Of a stretch of DNA of 64,000 nt, positions 48,680 through 57,381 are shown one piece after another. Position 1 is the first letter of the stretch; the number at the start of each line of letters is the position of its first letter. The DNA is from Vineibacter terrae (lineage in GTDB: Bacteria > Pseudomonadota > Alphaproteobacteria > Reyranellales > Reyranellaceae). The translations under genes and the position numbers were made by a program. The DNA is taken from the NCBI RefSeq assembly GCF_008039615.1, contig NZ_VDUZ01000014.1, positions 94,805 to 158,804 on the forward strand, in the 5' to 3' direction. The notes beneath the pieces are model-generated. The model did not search any database, was not told the origin of the DNA, and worked only from the letters and a program-made list of their open reading frames with translations.

Positions 48680-51022
48680 CTACCGTCCCTGCAGCGCCCG
48701 CCACACGCGCTCGGGCGTCGCCGGCATGTCGAGATGGCGGATGCCGCGCTCCGACAGCGCGTCGATCACCGCGTTCATCACCGACGGCAGCGCGCCGGCG
48801 CAGCCGGCCTCGCCGCAGCCCTTGACACCCAGGATGTTGGTCCTGGCGGGCACGGGATGGCTCTGCACCGTGAACGCCGGAGCGTCGGCGGCGCGCGGCA
48901 GCGCGTAGTCCATGTAGGAGCCGGCGAGCGGCTGGCCCTGCTCGCTGAACACCGTGCGCTCCATCAGCGCCTGGCCGATGCCCTGCACCACGCCGCCATG
49001 CGCCTGGCCTTCGACCAGCAGCGGGTTGATCACGGTGCCGAAGTCGTTGACCATCACATAGCGCACCACGTCGATGGCGCCGGTCTCGGGATCGATCTCG
49101 ACCTCGGCGACATGGCAGCCGTTGGGGAAGGATGACGGCGGCGTGTCCGACACGTGTGCCACGTCCAGCGACGGCGGCACGTCGGGCGGCAGCGCGGCGC
49201 CGGCGTGCAGGCGCCGCGCCAGCTCCATGATGCCGATGCCGCGGTCGGTGCCGGCGATGACGAAGCGGCCGCGGTCGAACTCGATGTCGGCGACGGCCGC
49301 CTCGAGCAGATGCGCCGCGATCTGCCTGCCGCGGTCGACGACCTGGGCGCTGGCCTCGACGAAGGCCTGGCCGGCGACCAGCATCGAGCGCGAGCCGCCG
49401 GTGCCGCCGCCGGCCTTGAGCTCGTCGCTGTCGCCCTGGATCAGCCGCAGCTTCTCGAACGGGATGCCCAGCTTCTCGACCAGCACCTGCGCAAACGGTG
49501 CCGCATGGCCCTGGCCATAATCGAGCGTGCCGCTGATCATGGTCACGCTGCCGTCGGCCTCGAAGCGGATGCCACCCATCTCCTTGCCGGGCGGGGCCGT
49601 CACCTCGAGATAGCTGCCGACGCCACGTCCGCGCAGCTTGCCGCGGCCCCGGCTGTCGGCCTTGCGCGCCTCGAAGCCGGTCCAGTCGGCCGCCGCGAGC
49701 GCCTTGTCGAGCACGCTGGTGAACTCGCCGCTGTCGTAGAGCATGCCCGACGGCGCCTTGTAGGGCATCGCCTGCGGCGGGATGTGGTTGCGCCGGCGCA
49801 GCTCGATGCGGTCGATGCCCATCTCGTGGGCCGCCGTGTCGATCAGGCGCTCCATGTAGTAGTTGCCCTCGGGCCGGCCGGCGCCGCGATAGGCCGCAAC
49901 AGGCGTGGTGTTGGTGAACGCGATCTTGGAGTTCACCTCGATCACCGGCGTGCGATAGACGTCGACGACGTTCTTCACCGCGTTGATGGTGGCCGGCAGC
50001 GGCGGATAGATGAAGGCGCCGGCGTTGCCGTAGCCGGTCAGCCGCACGGCGAGGAAGTGTCCGTCGGCATCGAGCGCCAGCTCGGCGATCCGCTGGTGGT
50101 CGCGGCCATGATGGTCGGAGACGAAGCTCTCCGAGCGCTCGTCGGTCCACTTGACCGGCCGGGCCAGCGCGCGGGCGGCGAACAGCACGCAGGGATATTC
50201 GGGATAGACCGGCGCCTTCATGCCGAAAGAGCCGCCGACATTACCGGTCAGCACATGCACCCTGTCCGGCGCCACGTTGAGCACGTCCTTGGCCAGCGAG
50301 CCGCGCATGCCGAACACGCCCTGGCTGCCGACATGCAGGGTCCAGCGTCCGCCGGCCGGATCGTAGCTGCCGATCGCCGCGCGCGGCTCCATGGCGTTGA
50401 CCACGACGCGGTTGCTGACGATCTCCAGCCGCGTGACATGCGTGGCGCGCGCGAAGGCGGCGGCGACGGCGTCGGCATCGCCATAATGGTAGTCCAGCAC
50501 CAGGTTGCCCGGCGCCGCGTCATGGAGCTGCGGCGCGCCGGGGGCCAGGGCGGCGGCGGGGTCGGTGACCGCTGGCAGCTCCCCGACATCGAGCATCACG
50601 GCTTCGGCCGCATCCTTGGCCTGGGCTGCCGTCTCGGCCACGACGACCGCGACCGCCTCGCCCACAAAGCGCACCTTGTCCTTGGCCAGAGCCGGGCGCG
50701 GCGGCGTCTTCATCGGCGAGCCGTCGCGGTTGGGGAACGCCACCGGGCATTTCAGCGGCCCGAAGCCACCCGCTTCGAGATCGGCCTGCGTGTAGATGCC
50801 CAGCACGCCCGGCATGGCGCGCGCCGGCGCGAGGTCGATTCCGCGCAGGATGGCATGCGCATGCCGGCTGCGCACCATCACGGCATAGGCCTGGTTCGCG
50901 AGGTTGACGTCATCGGTGTAGCGGCCTTCGCCGCGCAGCAGCTTGGGGTCCTCGCTGCGCGGCACGGGCTGGCCGATGCCGAACTTCATCAGCGCCAGAT
51001 CGGTGTCAGGCTCGTCACGCAT
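48680..51022 (-). CDS. CoxL-like molybdopterin-binding subunit, lone
   Basis: Large subunit of a xanthine dehydrogenase/CO dehydrogenase-family molybdenum hydroxylase, 780 residues, without a signal peptide. It shows IGQPVPRSEDPKLLRGEGRYTDD at the N-terminus, VGGSFGMKAPVYPEY, the active-site loop AYRGAGRPEGNYYMER, and GVKGCGEAGCAGALPSVMNAV with the catalytic Glu. The loop is AYRGAGR rather than the AYRCSFR of true (form I) CO dehydrogenase, so CO oxidation is unlikely. The start has GGAGG seven bases upstream. No small [2Fe-2S] or medium FAD subunit gene is adjacent. Confidence 0.9.
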   Translation of the reverse strand: MRDEPDTDLALMKFGIGQPVPRSEDPKLLRGEGRYTDDVNLANQAYAVMVRSRHAHAILRGIDLAPARAMPGVLGIYTQADLEAGGFGPLKCPVAFPNRDGSPMKTPPRPALAKDKVRFVGEAVAVVVAETAAQAKDAAEAVMLDVGELPAVTDPAAALAPGAPQLHDAAPGNLVLDYHYGDADAVAAAFARATHVTRLEIVSNRVVVNAMEPRAAIGSYDPAGGRWTLHVGSQGVFGMRGSLAKDVLNVAPDRVHVLTGNVGGSFGMKAPVYPEYPCVLFAARALARPVKWTDERSESFVSDHHGRDHQRIAELALDADGHFLAVRLTGYGNAGAFIYPPLPATINAVKNVVDVYRTPVIEVNSKIAFTNTTPVAAYRGAGRPEGNYYMERLIDTAAHEMGIDRIELRRRNHIPPQAMPYKAPSGMLYDSGEFTSVLDKALAAADWTGFEARKADSRGRGKLRGRGVGSYLEVTAPPGKEMGGIRFEADGSVTMISGTLDYGQGHAAPFAQVLVEKLGIPFEKLRLIQGDSDELKAGGGTGGSRSMLVAGQAFVEASAQVVDRGRQIAAHLLEAAVADIEFDRGRFVIAGTDRGIGIMELARRLHAGAALPPDVPPSLDVAHVSDTPPSSFPNGCHVAEVEIDPETGAIDVVRYVMVNDFGTVINPLLVEGQAHGGVVQGIGQALMERTVFSEQGQPLAGSYMDYALPRAADAPAFTVQSHPVPARTNILGVKGCGEAGCAGALPSVMNAVIDALSERGIRHLDMPATPERVWRALQGR

Positions 51023-51147
51023 AAGAGTACCTCCATGCCGGAACCGCCATGGGGCGGCCGACGACAGGTCTGCAGATATCGGATGGCCTTGATGCTAGCG
51101 GCTGCCGCGCCACCCGGGCAACGGCGATTCTGCAAGGGCGATCTGTT

Positions 51148-51244
51148 TCGGACCGCGCGCGTCCACGCGCGCACTCAGCGAAGCGAAAAGCGAAAGTTGT
51201 CGGCGCTGACGCGCCGATGCGCGCGTGGACGCGCGCGGTCCGAA
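51148..51244. repeat. Dispersed palindromic element, family C, copy 2
   Basis: Inverted repeat with arms TCGGACCGCGCGCGTCCACG (then CGCGC) and the complement. The interior has GCGAAGCGAAAAGCGAAA as in copy 1. Confidence 0.9.
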
Positions 51245-51255
51245 AAAGCCCTTCC

Positions 51256-52287
51256 CTATTTGTCCGGCCAGGTCGGCCAGGCCTGCGGCACCCGGGTCGC
51301 CAGCCAGCGCGCCAGGGCGGCGTTGACCTGCAGCGGGCGCTCCTGCGCCATCCAGTGGCCGGAGGCGACGATTTCGGTCGTGAGGTTGCGGCAGTGCGCG
51401 CGCATCGGCTCGGCCAGCCGCGATTCGACGGTCTCGCAGACGTAGTCGTAGCGCGCCGCCAGGAACAGCACCGGCATGTCGAGCCGGCCGCCGTTCACCG
51501 CCGTCTCGGCATAGAGGGCGTTGGCCTTGTGGTTCATGTAGTAGGAATCGGGCCCGAAGAAGCCGTTGCGCTCCAGCGCCTCGGCGTAGACGCGCAGATC
51601 CTCCTCGCTGACGACGTCGGGGTCACGCGGCAGGTCCGGCGCGGCCGGCAGGCCACGGAACCAGCCGGCATGCTGGCGCGCAAAGGCCGTCACCGCCGGC
51701 TGCATGACGCCGGTCGGGTTGCCCTTGCGGAATATCGCCTTCACCATGTTGTAGGGGTTGGCCTCGAACTGCTTCGTGGCGGTCGCGAAGTTCTCCTCGT
51801 AGAAGCGCATGTACTCCCACTGTCCGGCCGGGAACTCGCTCTCGGGATAGACCCGCCGGTCGACCAGCGGGATCACGAAGTCGAGCCCGCGCTCCAGGCT
51901 GTAGTAGGGCACGCACAGGCTTGCCACCGCGCGGCAGCGGTCGGGATGGTGGCTGGCGATGTTCCAGACCACCGGGCTGCCCCAGTCATGCCCGACCCAC
52001 ACGGCCGACGCTGCGCCCAGCGCGTCCAGCAGCTCGATCATGTCGGCCACGATGTGCTCCTGGGCATAGTCCGCGTGCGTGCGATAGACGCCGGAGCGTC
52101 CGTAGCCGCGCATGTCGGGGGCGATGGCGCGAAAGCCCAGGCTCGCCATGCACGGCAGCTGGTGCCGCCAGCTCAGCGACAGCTCCGGCCAGCCGTGCAC
52201 GAAGATGATCAACGGCCCGTCCCGCGGACCGGCCGCGAGATAGAACGTCTTGTGGCGCGATGTTTCCGCGACATGTTCGGTGAGCAC
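51256..52287 (-). CDS. Alpha/beta hydrolase, epoxide hydrolase-like
   Basis: 343-residue alpha/beta hydrolase. It has the epoxide hydrolase oxyanion motif HGWPE and the nucleophile elbow GHDWGSPV with Asp as nucleophile, the combination typical of soluble epoxide hydrolases. The late ASGHWMAQERP segment gives the catalytic His. A cap domain with several Tyr residues lies in between (about residues 140-240). It would open an epoxide to a diol, and is divergent from no neighbour; a palindromic element lies on each side. Confidence 0.87.
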   Translation of the reverse strand: MLTEHVAETSRHKTFYLAAGPRDGPLIIFVHGWPELSLSWRHQLPCMASLGFRAIAPDMRGYGRSGVYRTHADYAQEHIVADMIELLDALGAASAVWVGHDWGSPVVWNIASHHPDRCRAVASLCVPYYSLERGLDFVIPLVDRRVYPESEFPAGQWEYMRFYEENFATATKQFEANPYNMVKAIFRKGNPTGVMQPAVTAFARQHAGWFRGLPAAPDLPRDPDVVSEEDLRVYAEALERNGFFGPDSYYMNHKANALYAETAVNGGRLDMPVLFLAARYDYVCETVESRLAEPMRAHCRNLTTEIVASGHWMAQERPLQVNAALARWLATRVPQAWPTWPDK

Positions 52288-52365
52288 GAAGCAGCCTCCT
52301 TATGCGTCCTGGTTGGACGATCGTCCGAAGCTTGTGCGTGGAAGATAGCAAATTGTGAGTCGCCA

Positions 52366-52454
52366 CTGTCATCCCGAGCGTAGCGAGGGATCTCCCGCGA
52401 ATGGCGCACTGTGCATCCCTCGCAGGAGATCCCTCGCTGCGCTCGGGATGACAG
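52366..52454. repeat. Dispersed palindromic element, family A, copy 6
   Basis: Inverted repeat from CTGTCATCCCGAGCGTAGCG to its complement at 52454, lying between the epoxide hydrolase-like and DUF433 genes. Confidence 0.9.
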
Positions 52455-52482
52455 GTGTGTCACCGACCCGCGATTCCAGGTG

Positions 52483-52701
52483 CTAGGTGATATCCAGGCT
52501 GCGCTCGGCGTGCGCCAGCACGGCCTCGACTTGCTCCCACCGGACATCGGAAAACCATTCCAAGAAGTCATTTACAGTGGCGCCGTCTTCCAGGTTCTCG
52601 AACAGCGCCTTCACCGGCACGCGCGTGCCCTTGAACAACCAGGCGCCGCTCACCTTGCCGGGTATGCGCTCAACGGCTGGGCAATCGCTCCAGTTCAACA
52701 T
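52483..52701 (-). CDS. DUF433 domain protein (orphan antitoxin-like)
   Basis: 72-residue DUF433 protein. The conserved core is IPGKVSGAWLFKGTRVPVKALFENLEDGATVNDFLEWF, corresponding to the family's P-x-I-x-GTR-x-V--LL--GxS-DE pattern. DUF433 proteins are winged-helix-like and often precede a PIN-like DUF5615 toxin gene. Here the downstream DNA on this strand is a palindromic repeat and then the epoxide hydrolase-like gene, so no toxin partner is present. Confidence 0.8.
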   Translation of the reverse strand: MLNWSDCPAVERIPGKVSGAWLFKGTRVPVKALFENLEDGATVNDFLEWFSDVRWEQVEAVLAHAERSLDIT

Positions 52702-52820
52702 GAGGTGAACCTATGTCGTGCGGTCGACCATCTCAAGACTCTGATCATGCCGGCCAAGATCATCGATGTGGTGCAAAAGCGGAACAAGCGCAAACCCTCC
52801 TGAAAGCCGCCGGGAGGCCG

Positions 52821-54371
52821 TCAGCCCGCCACGGCGCCGGGCCGGCCGTTCTCGACCACGAAGTCCTTCAGCCGCGTGACCCCGGACTGCGGGTCGCGCA
52901 CGTCGTCGACTGCCTCGAATTGCGCCGACAGGGCCTTGCCGGTCAGCTCGATCGCGACATAGCCGCGCTTGTCGCCACGGCCGTACTTCAGATACAGGAA
53001 ATGCGCCAGAGCGCGATCCACGGTCGCCTGGCTGGGGCCGTCCGACGTGATCGAGCTGCCCACGAGCTCCGTCGCCACCACCGGGCTGGCCGCGGCGTTG
53101 TCGCGCTTCAGGTCGGTGACCCAGAAGGAGTGCACGTCGCCGCCGATCACGACCGGGTTGGCCGTGCGATGCCGGACCAGGCCGTCGAGCAGCCGCTGGC
53201 GCGCCGCCGGATAGCCGTCCCAGCGATCGACCATGTAGCCCGGCTTGCCGTCGCTGCCGCGGTCGATCTCGGCCATCAGGGTCTGCTGCGCGATCACCGT
53301 CCAGCGTCCCTTGGCGTTCGCCAGGCTGTCGTCGAGCCAGGCTTCCTGCGCCTTGCCCAGGATGGTGCGCTCCGGGCTGCGGCGCTCGGCGCAATCGACC
53401 GGCCGCTTGGTGACACGGCTGTCGTCGCTGCAGGGCGGCGGCGAGCGGTACTGGCGGTCGTCCAGCAGCATCAGATCGAGCATGTCGCCGAAGCGGTAGC
53501 GGTCGTAGATCCGCAATCCCTCGCCGGCCGGCGCCATCGCCGGCGGCACCGGCATGTGCTCGAACCAGGCCCGGTAGGCGGCGCGGCGGACCGAGAGGAA
53601 GAATTTGGGGTCGCGATTGCGCGGCGAGCGGTCGTTGGCGTAGTCGTCGGCGACCTCATGGTCGTCCCAGATCGCCAGCCAGGGGAAAGCCGCGTGCGCC
53701 GCCCGCAGGTCGGGATCGCTCTTGTAGAGCGCATAGCGGTCGCGGAACTCCTCCAGGGTCGTGGGGATGGCGCCGGTGTGCTGGCGCACATGCTGGCGGC
53801 CCCACGAGAGCTCGTAGATGTAGTCGCCGAGATGAATCACGAGGTCGAGCTCGCGCTGCGCCATATGGCGGTAGGCGCTGAAATAGCCCTGCTCGTATTG
53901 CTGGCATGAGGCGAAGGCGAAACGGAAGCGGTCCAGCGGCGCGCCAGCCTGTGGCGCGGTGCGCGTGCGCCCCACCGGGCTCACCGCATCGCCGGCCCGG
54001 AAGCGGTACCAGTACCACCGTCCGGGCTTCAGGCCCTGCACCTGGACGTGGACGGCGTGCGCCAGAGCGGGCATTGCCATATGCCGGCCGCGCGCCGCGA
54101 CGTGGCGGAAGCCGTCATCCTCGGCGATCTCCCAGTCGACTGCCACCGGCGCCGGATCGAGGCCGCCGCCGTTCAGCGGATCCGGCGCCAGGCGTGTCCA
54201 CAGCACGGCGCTGTCGGGCCGCGGGCATCCCGAGGCGACGCCGAGCTGGAACGGGTCGGCGCCGAACGCATGGGCGGTCGATGTGATCAACGCCGGCGCG
54301 GCGACGAGGCCCGCCGCGCCGAGCAGGACCCGGCGCCGGCCAGGCAGACTCTGTGTGCCGCGCAACGACAT
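52821..54371 (-). CDS. phoD: Alkaline phosphatase D family (PhoD) phosphodiesterase
   Basis: Secreted calcium/iron-dependent phosphatase/phosphodiesterase, 516 residues. It has a twin-arginine signal (GRRRVLLGAAGLVAAPA). The N-terminal PhoD domain has FQLGVASGCPRPDSAVLWTRLAP. The metallophosphatase core has FAFASCQQYEQGYFSAYRHM, LVIHLGDYIYE, WLAIWDDHEVADDYAND and NPVVIGGDVHSFWVTDLK, all with expected metal ligands. The neighbouring GDPD (6 bp upstream on the same strand) suggests joint breakdown of phosphodiesters such as teichoic acids or glycerophosphodiesters. Confidence 0.92.
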   Translation of the reverse strand: MSLRGTQSLPGRRRVLLGAAGLVAAPALITSTAHAFGADPFQLGVASGCPRPDSAVLWTRLAPDPLNGGGLDPAPVAVDWEIAEDDGFRHVAARGRHMAMPALAHAVHVQVQGLKPGRWYWYRFRAGDAVSPVGRTRTAPQAGAPLDRFRFAFASCQQYEQGYFSAYRHMAQRELDLVIHLGDYIYELSWGRQHVRQHTGAIPTTLEEFRDRYALYKSDPDLRAAHAAFPWLAIWDDHEVADDYANDRSPRNRDPKFFLSVRRAAYRAWFEHMPVPPAMAPAGEGLRIYDRYRFGDMLDLMLLDDRQYRSPPPCSDDSRVTKRPVDCAERRSPERTILGKAQEAWLDDSLANAKGRWTVIAQQTLMAEIDRGSDGKPGYMVDRWDGYPAARQRLLDGLVRHRTANPVVIGGDVHSFWVTDLKRDNAAASPVVATELVGSSITSDGPSQATVDRALAHFLYLKYGRGDKRGYVAIELTGKALSAQFEAVDDVRDPQSGVTRLKDFVVENGRPGAVAG

Positions 54372-54376
54372 GGCCG

Positions 54377-55120
54377 TCACACTGCCGCCGATCGCGCGGC
54401 AAGCGCAAGGTCGGGGCGGTCGGTTGTGATCTGCCGGATCGGCTGGCGCAGCCAGTGTGCGATGTCGTCGGGCTCGTTCGGCACCCATGCGCCCAGCCGG
54501 CTGCGGCCCAGCCGCGCCAGGCAGAGATCGAGTGTCGCGGACAGCAGGCTCTTCTCGACCGCGACCAGGCAGCCATCGATGGCGGCGAACCGCTCCAGCG
54601 CCGGCTCGATGCCGCCCAGCAGCTCGGCCGAGCGGCGGTCCAGCGAGGCCAGCACGCGCTGGTCGGGATCGATGCGCCGTACCGCCTCCAGCACTTCAGG
54701 CACGAAGCAGGTGATGATCGCGCGCTGGCGCAGGCCGTGGCGCGCGATCGCGTCGATCAGCCTGCCTTCCAGGCCGGGATAGGCCCGTCCGGCGATATCC
54801 GTCTTGATCTCCAGATGCAGCTCGACGGGACTGTCCCGCAAAAGGGCGAGCACCGCGTCGAGCGTCGGCACGCCGGCGCCGCCGGCGTCGCGCAGCCGCG
54901 TGGCGGCGAGCTCGGCTGCGGTCAGGCCAGCCACGGCGCCGGTGCCTTCGGTCGTGCGCTCCAGGGTCGGGTCGTGGATCACGACCAGCGTGCCGTCACG
55001 TGCCAGGTGCACGTCGAGCTCGATGCCGTCGACGCCCAGGGCCAGCGTGTGGCGAAATCCCTCCAGGCTGTTCTCCGGCCAGAGGTTGCGCGCGCCGCGA
55101 TGTCCGATGATCAGGACCAT
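54377..55120 (-). CDS. Glycerophosphodiester phosphodiesterase
   Basis: 247-residue TIM-barrel GDPD (UgpQ-like, cytoplasmic, no signal peptide). It hydrolyses glycerophosphodiesters to glycerol phosphate and an alcohol. The motif GHRGARNLWPENS is at residues 6-18, ELDVHLARDG carries the metal acids, HDPTLERTT the catalytic His, and ELHLEIKTD the third acid. It lies just upstream of phoD and downstream of the UgpE-like permease gene, fitting a role in using imported glycerophosphodiesters. Confidence 0.92.
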   Translation of the reverse strand: MVLIIGHRGARNLWPENSLEGFRHTLALGVDGIELDVHLARDGTLVVIHDPTLERTTEGTGAVAGLTAAELAATRLRDAGGAGVPTLDAVLALLRDSPVELHLEIKTDIAGRAYPGLEGRLIDAIARHGLRQRAIITCFVPEVLEAVRRIDPDQRVLASLDRRSAELLGGIEPALERFAAIDGCLVAVEKSLLSATLDLCLARLGRSRLGAWVPNEPDDIAHWLRQPIRQITTDRPDLALAARSAAV

Positions 55121-55145
55121 GGTCGTGCCAACTCATATGCTGGTC

Positions 55146-55232
55146 GCTTCATGGTGAGCCTGTCGAACCATGAAGCGGTATGCATCGTCTTGTGTGCGAC
55201 GTCTTCATGGTTCGACAGGCTCACCATGAAGG
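55146..55232. repeat. Dispersed palindromic element, family B, copy 3
   Basis: Inverted repeat with arms GCTTCATGGTGAGCCTGTCG (then AACCATGAAG) and the complement, spacer about 30 bp. It is between the permease and GDPD genes. Confidence 0.9.
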
Positions 55233-55250
55233 CTACTGGGGTTGGTGGTG

Positions 55251-56171
55251 TCACTTGCTGCTGTCGACCAGCCCCTTCACGAGCCAGCGCTGCAGCACCA
55301 CGACCACGATCACCGGCGGCAGCATCACCAGCAGGGCGGCATTCATCGCGATGTTCCAGGCCGGCTCCATGTCGGAGCGCGGGATCAGGTTCTTCAGGCC
55401 GATCACGGCCGTGGCCATGTCGGACTCGGTGGTGAACAGCAGCGGCCACAGATACTGGTTCCAGCCGTAGAGGAACAGGATGATCGCCAGCGCCACCATG
55501 TTGGCGGTCGACAGCGGCAGCAGCACGCTCCAGAAGAAGCGCAGGGGCGAGGCGCCGTCGATGCGCGCCGCCTCGCACAGCTCCTCGGGGACCGTGAGGA
55601 AGAACTGCCGGAACAGGAACGTCGCCGTCGCCGAGGCGATCAGCGGCAGGATCAGGCCGCCATAGGTGTCGATCATGTTCCACTCGACCGTGATCTCGAC
55701 CCTGTGCCCGGTGAGCGCGCCGATCCAGGCGCCGACATCGAGCACGTCGAGCAGCCATTGCAGCGGCAGCGCGGCGTTGGCCACCGCCTCGTAGGTCGGC
55801 AGGATGCGCACTTCGACCGGCAGCATCAGCGACACGAAGATCAGCCAGAACGCCAGCATCCGGTAGCGGAAGCGGAAATAGGTGATGGCGAAGGCCGACA
55901 GCAGCGACACCGCGATCTTGCCGATGGTGATGCCCAGCGCCACGATCAGCGAGTTGACGAACAGGCGCCCCAGATTGCCTTTCTCCCAGGCCGTGCGGGC
56001 GTTCTCGAAGAACTGGTCGCCGGGCAGCCACGGAAAGGGAATCGCGAGCACGTCGGCCACCGTGTGCGAGCCGGCGACGAACGCGAAATAGAGCGGCAGG
56101 CAGACCAGCAGCGCGCCGCCGATCAGGATCAGGTGGCAGGCGATGTCCGTGCCGCGCGCGCGCTCGACCAT
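55251..56171 (-). CDS. ugpE: Glycerol-phosphate-type ABC transporter permease (UgpE)
   Basis: Inner-membrane permease, 306 residues, six hydrophobic segments. It has the UgpE/MalG pattern: LFVNSLIVALGITIGKIAVSLLSAFAITYF and the EAA loop PEELCEAARIDGASPLRFFWSVLLPLS. Trp- and Met-rich DMEPAWNIAMNAALLVMLPPV near the C-terminus is characteristic of UgpE. The start at 56171 is just beyond a palindromic element (56184-56289) that separates it from the UgpA-like gene. Confidence 0.9.
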   Translation of the reverse strand: MVERARGTDIACHLILIGGALLVCLPLYFAFVAGSHTVADVLAIPFPWLPGDQFFENARTAWEKGNLGRLFVNSLIVALGITIGKIAVSLLSAFAITYFRFRYRMLAFWLIFVSLMLPVEVRILPTYEAVANAALPLQWLLDVLDVGAWIGALTGHRVEITVEWNMIDTYGGLILPLIASATATFLFRQFFLTVPEELCEAARIDGASPLRFFWSVLLPLSTANMVALAIILFLYGWNQYLWPLLFTTESDMATAVIGLKNLIPRSDMEPAWNIAMNAALLVMLPPVIVVVVLQRWLVKGLVDSSK

Positions 56172-56183
56172 GTCAGACGTCCT

Positions 56184-56289
56184 TTCGGACCGCGCGCGTC
56201 CACGCGCGCATCTGCGCGATAGCGCCGACAATGTTTCGCTCTTCGCTTCGCTGCGAGCGAATGCGGGCGTGGACGCCCGCGGTCCGAAG
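56184..56289. repeat. Dispersed palindromic element, family C, copy 3
   Basis: Arms TTTCGGACCGCGCGCGTCCA and its complement, separated by about 60 bp. The GAAGCGAA-type interior block is inverted relative to copies 1 and 2. Confidence 0.88.
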
Positions 56290-56313
56290 CACAGATCGCC
56301 GCACGCTCATGGC

Positions 56314-57381
56314 CTACACGTCGTAGTTGACGTTCCGCTCGACGTAGCGGAACTGCAGCAGGGTGAGGATGATGGCGAACGCCATCAGCAGCACCGACTG
56401 GGCTGCCGAAGAGCCCAGGTCGATATGGACGAAGCCGTCCTGGTAGACCTTGTAGACCAGGATCATGGTGGCGCCGGCCGGCCCGCCGTGGGTGACGGCG
56501 TCGATGATCGCGAAAGTCTCGAAGAAGCCATAGACGAAGTTCATCACCAGCAGGAAGAACACGGTCGGCCCGATCATCGGCAGCGCCACCGTGAAGAAGC
56601 GGCGCGTCGGGCCGGCGCCGTCAACGGCTGCCGCCTCCAGCAGCGACGGCGGCACCGCCAGCAGGGCCGCGACCAGGAAGATGTAGTCGTAGCAGATATG
56701 CTTCCATGTCGCGGCCAGGGTCACGAGGATGAAGGCGTCGCTTCCGTTGCGGTTGGGATCCCAGGCGATGCCCAGCGCCTGCAGGGCGTGCGCGATCGGC
56801 CCCACGGCCGGATTGAACAGGAAGGCCCAGAGGATGCCGGCTATGACCGGCGCCACCGCATAAGGCAGCAGGATCACCGTGCGGTAGAGGCCGCGCGTGC
56901 GGATCACGCGGTCGGTGGCGAAGGCCAGCAGGCCGGCGACGGTGATGGTGAGCGCGTTCTGCGCCAGGGTGAACCAGAGCGTGACCCAGACCGACGACTG
57001 GTATTCCGGGCTCGCCAGCAGGGCGCGGAAATTGTCGAACCACACGAACTGCATGCGGTTGCCGAAGGGATCGGCCAGCAGGAACGCCTGCGCCAGCGCA
57101 CGCAGCGCCGGAATGAAGAAGAACAGGGCCAGCACCAGCAATTGCGGCAGCAGCAACAGCAGCGGCAGCCGCGAATGCCGGAAATGGGCCCGCTTCAGGC
57201 CGGTCGCTTTGCCCTCTCCCGCGCGCGGGAGAGGGAGGGGCCCGTCGCGCGACAGCGCGATGGGAGGGTGAGGGGCCACGGACGAGATGTGGAGTCCTTG
57301 GGCCCTCACCCGCCGGGCGCTGGCGCGCTCGGCGACCTCTCCCGCAAGCGGGAGAGGTGAACGGTCAGTACTTCCCGGCAT
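56314..57381 (-). CDS. ugpA: Glycerol-phosphate-type ABC transporter permease (UgpA), repeat-derived N-terminus
   Basis: Inner-membrane permease; the conserved part (about 295 residues, usual for UgpA) begins near 57210 with RLPLLLLLPQLLVLALFFFIPAL. It has the EAA loop PPSLLEAAAVDGAGPTRRFFTVALPMIGP and ends FRYVERNVNYDV. No ATG, GTG or TTG lies between the first membrane helix and a family E palindrome at 57212-57359. The only ATG in frame is 57381, overlapping the ugpB end by 17 bases, and would add about 60 residues translated from the repeat. A GTG at 57279 inside the repeat is the other option. The true start is therefore uncertain. Confidence 0.85.
   Translation of the reverse strand: MPGSTDRSPLPLAGEVAERASARRVRAQGLHISSVAPHPPIALSRDGPLPLPRAGEGKATGLKRAHFRHSRLPLLLLLPQLLVLALFFFIPALRALAQAFLLADPFGNRMQFVWFDNFRALLASPEYQSSVWVTLWFTLAQNALTITVAGLLAFATDRVIRTRGLYRTVILLPYAVAPVIAGILWAFLFNPAVGPIAHALQALGIAWDPNRNGSDAFILVTLAATWKHICYDYIFLVAALLAVPPSLLEAAAVDGAGPTRRFFTVALPMIGPTVFFLLVMNFVYGFFETFAIIDAVTHGGPAGATMILVYKVYQDGFVHIDLGSSAAQSVLLMAFAIILTLLQFRYVERNVNYDV
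57212..57359. repeat. Family E palindrome read into ugpA
   Basis: CCCTCTCCCGCGCGCGGGAG through GCAAGCGGGAGAGGTGA, with GGGCCCGTCGCGCGACAGCG sub-hairpins, matching copy 1 at 38573. It fills the gap between the ugpB stop and the first membrane helix of UgpA, and is open in the ugpA frame. Confidence 0.87.

Noticed and set aside
48680..51022. Aerobic carbon monoxide dehydrogenase (CoxL form I)
   Set aside because: The active-site loop is AYRGAGR, not AYRCSFR, and coxM and coxS are missing.
49154..51445. 763-codon plus-strand frame
   Set aside because: It is antisense to the CoxL-like gene and has no recognisable domains.
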